Assembly: GCA_036525185.1 (NCBI GenBank)
Contig: DATDAW010000006.1
Location: 1 to 64,000 of the forward strand
DNA: 64,000 nt
Reading direction: 5' to 3'
From: DATDAW01 sp036525185
Lineage (GTDB): Bacteria > Verrucomicrobiota > Verrucomicrobiia > Chthoniobacterales > DASVRZ01
Below are positions 60,744 through 64,000 of the stretch, piece after piece (the first letter of the stretch is position 1; each line of letters begins with the position of its first letter). The position numbers and the translations under genes were made by a program. The notes under the pieces were generated by a model, which did not search any database, had not been told where the DNA came from, and saw only the letters and a program-made list of their open reading frames with translations.

Positions 60744-61631
60744 ATGGCTCGTATTCTCATCATCGGCAGCGGGGGACGCCTCGGGGGCGCCCTCAAGGAA
60801 ATCTACTCAACCCGGCACAAAGTCATCGGGCTGGATCGCAAGGCGTTGGATTTCAGCGACTTGAAGAACGTTCGCAGAACGATCGCCGATCAGCCGGAAT
60901 TCGACGTGGCAATTAACTGCGCTGCGCTGACGAACGTTGACTACTGCGAGACGCATCGCGAGGAGGCGTTTACTGTTAACGCTGAAGCGGTCCGGGTAGC
61001 CGCCGAAGCGGTGTCCGAACGGAGCGCTCAGCTGATTCACATCAGCACGGATTACGTATTCGATGGCGCCAAAACCGGTTCCTATGCCGAAACGGATGAA
61101 GTCACGCCGATCAGCGTTTACGGAGAGTCCAAACGGGCAGGGGAGATTGCCCTTTTGGAGGTCTCTCCAGACCATCTGGCTGCCCGCGTTTCATGGGTAT
61201 TTGGCCCGCACCGGCCGAGTTTCGTCGACATGATGCTCAAACGCGCTGCGACCGATGAGAAGGTCTCTGCGATTGCCGACAAGGATTCCACGCCGTCGTA
61301 CACCTTGGATCTTGCAGCGATGATCGAGCCTTTCTTCATTGGCGTGCGTGCCGGTGGCGTCCTGCATCTTTGCAACAGCGGCTTTTGCACCTGGCGCGAG
61401 TACGCACAACACGCGCTTGACGTGGCGCTTGCCATTGGGCTTCCGCTCAAGGCCACGCATGTCGATCCTATCCCGCTCGATTCCCTGAAGGCCTTTGTCG
61501 CCAGACGCCCGCGCAACACCGTGATGTCCACGGCGCGCTTTACGGCATTGACGGGCCAAACTCCGCGTCCCTGGCAGGAAGCCGTGCGGGAATATGTAAC
61601 GACATACGGCCGGCGGATCGTGACTGGTTAG
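60744..61631 (+). CDS. rfbD: dTDP-4-dehydrorhamnose reductase
   Basis: 295 residues. GSGGRLGGALKE at the NADPH site, NCAALTNVDYCE, HISTDYVFDG, and SVYGESKRAGE with the Tyr-Lys pair match RmlD. It makes dTDP-L-rhamnose in the last step; with rfbB upstream it serves O-antigen or other rhamnose glycans. Confidence 0.92.
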   Translation: MARILIIGSGGRLGGALKEIYSTRHKVIGLDRKALDFSDLKNVRRTIADQPEFDVAINCAALTNVDYCETHREEAFTVNAEAVRVAAEAVSERSAQLIHISTDYVFDGAKTGSYAETDEVTPISVYGESKRAGEIALLEVSPDHLAARVSWVFGPHRPSFVDMMLKRAATDEKVSAIADKDSTPSYTLDLAAMIEPFFIGVRAGGVLHLCNSGFCTWREYAQHALDVALAIGLPLKATHVDPIPLDSLKAFVARRPRNTVMSTARFTALTGQTPRPWQEAVREYVTTYGRRIVTG

Positions 61632-61689
61632 TGCCGGGGTTTGCCGGCAGTCGCGGTGGAATGGAAAAACGACGATCACAAACCGGTTC

Positions 61690-61728
61690 TTGCTCATCGA
61701 CCGACTCTAACTTACATAACCGATCGGT
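61690..61728 (+). promoter_or_regulatory. cstA promoter with palindromic operator
   Basis: TTGCTC (61690-61695), 17 bp and TACATA (61713-61718) form a plausible promoter. The 10-bp palindrome ACCGATCGGT (61719-61728) follows, covering the start of transcription and ending 6 bp before the cstA ATG, so a bound repressor would block both transcription and ribosome entry. Its half-site matches the tetR operator at 16624-16647. Confidence 0.45.
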
Positions 61729-61734
61729 CTTTCC

Positions 61735-63780
61735 ATGAATTCCCCTCGAAATTGGATTGCGCGAGCTTGCTGGATTCTCGTGGGCTTTGCCGGTGTTGCA
61801 GCCATTGCGGTGCTCGCTCTCTCTGGGGGGGAACCGGTCAACGCGCTGTGGATCATCATTGCTTCGGTTTGTGTGTTTGCGATTTCCTACCGGTTTCACT
61901 CGGCATGGTTGATGGCCAAGGTGCTTACGCTGGACGAGTTGCGTGCGACACCGGCGGTCGTGCACGAAGACGGCAAAGATTACGTTCCGACCAATCGATG
62001 GGTCGTTTTTGGTCATCATTTTGCCGCGATCGCCGGTCCGGGTCCACTCGTAGGGCCGGTGTTGGCGGCCCAATTCGGTTTTCTGCCTGGCATGCTTTGG
62101 ATGCTCATCGGTGCCACGCTCGGTGGAGCCGTGCACGATTGCATGGTGATGTTTTGCTCGACGCGGCGGCGCGGTAAATCGCTGGGCCAGATGGTTCGCG
62201 AGGAAGTTGGGACATTTGCCGGTTTCGTCGCTTTGGTCAGCGTGGTCGCAATCATGATCATCCTCCTCGCCGTGTTGGCGCTGGTCGTCGTTCGGGCTCT
62301 TGCGGAGAGTCCGTGGGGATTGTTCACAATACTGGCTTCGATGCCGATTGCGATGGCAATGGGAATCGGGATGCGGAAATGCCGCGGGGGCATTGCGTGG
62401 ATCACGATCGCAGGAGTGGTGGCGTTGCTCTTTTCCGTCGTGGCGGGGCAATGGATCCACGGGTCACCTCTGGAGAAATGGCTGACGCTGGACGGCAGGT
62501 CCCTGGCCTTTGGTATCATGGGCTATGGACTTCTCGCCTCGGTGCTGCCGGTTTGGCTGTTGCTGGCGCCGAGAGATTATCTAAGCACGTTTCTGAAGAT
62601 AGGCGCGGTGGCGCTGCTGGGGATCGCCATCATAATTATAGCCCCGGTGCTGCAAATGCCTGCGCTGACAAAGTTTATCGATGGAACAGGACCGGTTTTC
62701 GCCGGCTCGGTATTCCCGTTTTGCTTTATCACCATTGCTTGCGCTGCGGTGTCGGGATTTCATGCGATCATTTCCTCGGGAACGACGCCGAAATTGTTGC
62801 GAAACGAGCGCGATATTCGGGTCGTGGGTTACGGGGCAATGATCACGGAAATGCTCGTGGGCATCATGGCCCTGATCGCGGCGTGCGTAATGCCACCTGG
62901 CGAATATTTCGCGATCAACATGAAAGGCGAGCCAGCTGCCGTGGTGGAGAAAGTGACTGCACTGGGATATCCCGTGAGCGAAAAACAGATGGCCGATCTG
63001 GCGGACAGCGTGGGAGAAAAAACGATGATTGGCCGGACGGGGGGCGCGCCGACATTTGCCGTCGGCATGGCGCACCTGTTTTCGAGTGCGTTGGGAAGCA
63101 AGGCGGCGTTGGCATTGTGGTATCACTTTGCGATCATGTTCGAGGCGATGTTCATCCTCACGACCATCGATGCTGGGACGCGCGTGGGGCGATTTTTGAT
63201 ACAGGATTTGTTGAGTTATATATGGAAGCCGCTGGGACGGACTGATTTGTTGTGGGCGAACTGGATCGCCAGTACGGGTTTCGTCGCCGCTTGGGGGTAC
63301 TTTCTGTATCAGGGCGTTGTCGATCCGCTCGGTGGCATCAATTCGCTGTGGCCAATCTTCGGCGTAGCGAATCAGTTGCTGGCAGTCATCGCCCTCGCGC
63401 TCGGCACGACCGTCCTCATCAAAATGAATCGCATCCGGTATTTGTGGGTATCGCTCGTTCCATTGGCATGGCTCCTTACCGTGACGATGTCCGCCGGATG
63501 GCTGAAAATTTTCAGTCCCGACCCGCGCCTGGGTTTTCTGAGCGCTGCCACGGAGTTCCGAAGAAAAATTGCCGGTAGCAGCCTGGATCCGGAGAAGCTG
63601 ACTGCGTGGCAGGCGCAACTCCAGAGCAGTCAGATTAACGCCGTAGTTACTGGCGCGTTTTTGGTGCTTGTGATGCTGCTGGTTGCGTCGTGCGCGTATG
63701 TCTGGTGGCAGCTTTTAGCGGGAAAAAAGACGTCGCCGATTCGGGAAGAGCCCTACACCGTGCTGGCGCTGGCGAAATGA
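61735..63780 (+). CDS. cstA: Carbon starvation protein A (peptide/pyruvate transporter family)
   Basis: 681 residues with many membrane helices. Conserved entry FGHHFAAIAGPGPLVGPVLAAQFGFLPGMLWMLIG and GAVHDCMVMF; FHAIISSGTTPKLL; later FILTTIDAGTRVGRF. CstA and its relative BtsT take up pyruvate or peptides when carbon is short. No Shine-Dalgarno site is visible; the ATG at 61735 is the only good start. Single gene, convergent with the TPR-like gene, 60 bp between stops. Confidence 0.93.
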   Translation: MNSPRNWIARACWILVGFAGVAAIAVLALSGGEPVNALWIIIASVCVFAISYRFHSAWLMAKVLTLDELRATPAVVHEDGKDYVPTNRWVVFGHHFAAIAGPGPLVGPVLAAQFGFLPGMLWMLIGATLGGAVHDCMVMFCSTRRRGKSLGQMVREEVGTFAGFVALVSVVAIMIILLAVLALVVVRALAESPWGLFTILASMPIAMAMGIGMRKCRGGIAWITIAGVVALLFSVVAGQWIHGSPLEKWLTLDGRSLAFGIMGYGLLASVLPVWLLLAPRDYLSTFLKIGAVALLGIAIIIIAPVLQMPALTKFIDGTGPVFAGSVFPFCFITIACAAVSGFHAIISSGTTPKLLRNERDIRVVGYGAMITEMLVGIMALIAACVMPPGEYFAINMKGEPAAVVEKVTALGYPVSEKQMADLADSVGEKTMIGRTGGAPTFAVGMAHLFSSALGSKAALALWYHFAIMFEAMFILTTIDAGTRVGRFLIQDLLSYIWKPLGRTDLLWANWIASTGFVAAWGYFLYQGVVDPLGGINSLWPIFGVANQLLAVIALALGTTVLIKMNRIRYLWVSLVPLAWLLTVTMSAGWLKIFSPDPRLGFLSAATEFRRKIAGSSLDPEKLTAWQAQLQSSQINAVVTGAFLVLVMLLVASCAYVWWQLLAGKKTSPIREEPYTVLALAK

Positions 63781-63840
63781 TTGAAGGGAGCTTTCAGGAG
63801 CCACACACAGGTTGCGACTGTTAGCCCGACGAAAGTCAGG

Positions 63841-64000
63841 TTAGTGCCCAACTGTCAGTTTGTAATCCGGAAAGCGGTTCTTCAGTTCGAGCAAGCTCTT
63901 TTCGGCTTCCGATGTGTTACCTGCTTTGTTCCAGGCATCCGCGGCTTTTTCCAGCGCGATAGGAGTCAAATCGGCGTCATCGTAGAGTAACGCGACAGCG
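63841..64000 (-). CDS. C-terminus of a TPR-like protein (cut by window edge)
   Basis: The minus strand encodes 52 residues to the TAA at 63841. They contain PIALEKAADAWNKAGNTSEA and ELKNRFPDYKL, the helix pair of a tetratricopeptide repeat, as in the tails of YbgF/BamD-like or general TPR proteins. The start lies beyond the window, so full identity is unknown. Confidence 0.6.
   Translation of the reverse strand, partial: AVALLYDDADLTPIALEKAADAWNKAGNTSEAEKSLLELKNRFPDYKLTVGH

Noticed and set aside
62581..63618. 345-codon minus-strand frame opposite cstA
   Set aside because: Antisense shadow of a membrane protein gene, rich in Arg/His/Gln as such shadows are.

Overview
This 64 kb window is typical chromosomal DNA of a Gram-negative bacterium of moderately high GC. 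Outer-membrane, periplasmic-redox and efflux-adaptor genes support the Gram-negative assignment. The mix of genes (stand-alone gltB, a TIR/STAND operon, a REP-associated transposase, small conserved proteins, TTG/GTG starts with weak Shine-Dalgarno sites) looks to me like Verrucomicrobiota, perhaps a soil spartobacterium. That placement is an inference from gene content, not a phylogenetic result. I found no rRNA, tRNA or CRISPR array.

Layout. 1-6 kb (minus strand): a two-gene operon with a strong promoter. It encodes a degenerate-SIR2/TIR protein, then a 1466-residue membrane STAND NTPase whose C-terminal half is a large array of 32-residue repeats ending in a PDZ domain. This is the best candidate for an undescribed immune or stress-signalling system. 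6-16.6 kb: kbl, a frameshifted proline iminopeptidase with an amidase remnant, mntR, an outer-membrane transporter-like protein, purA, and a TetR-controlled DevBCA/MacB-type exporter. 16.9-25 kb (minus): infB and nusA, with an intrinsic terminator in the short nusA leader, then aroE, an MBL-like protein, a periplasmic redoxin and dsbD. 25.3-36 kb: gltB, a tandem-ACT protein, glgX, argA and aspS, with small genes upstream of aspS. 36.5-47.5 kb: a conserved unknown and three large SF2 helicases (HrpA, a Ski2-like enzyme, RapA), with a RAYT/REP mobile element and a decayed second copy between the last two.

47.5-58.3 kb (minus): a complete Kdp potassium-uptake locus with unusual regulation. The order of transcription is NtrC-type sigma-54 regulator, then a separate operon of histidine kinase, REC-TPR protein, a small membrane protein, kdpF, kdpA, kdpB, kdpC and a kinase-less KdpD sensor. 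A perfect -24/-12 site (TGGCAC-N5-TTGCT) precedes the kinase gene, with a 17-bp palindrome about 80 bp further upstream. This suggests that Kdp here is controlled through sigma-54 and not through KdpDE.

58.4-64 kb: a heme-dependent N-demethylase-like protein (DUF3445), a YkgJ-type Cys-cluster protein, rfbB-rfbD for dTDP-rhamnose, cstA behind a palindromic operator-like site, and the tail of a TPR-like gene that runs off the window.
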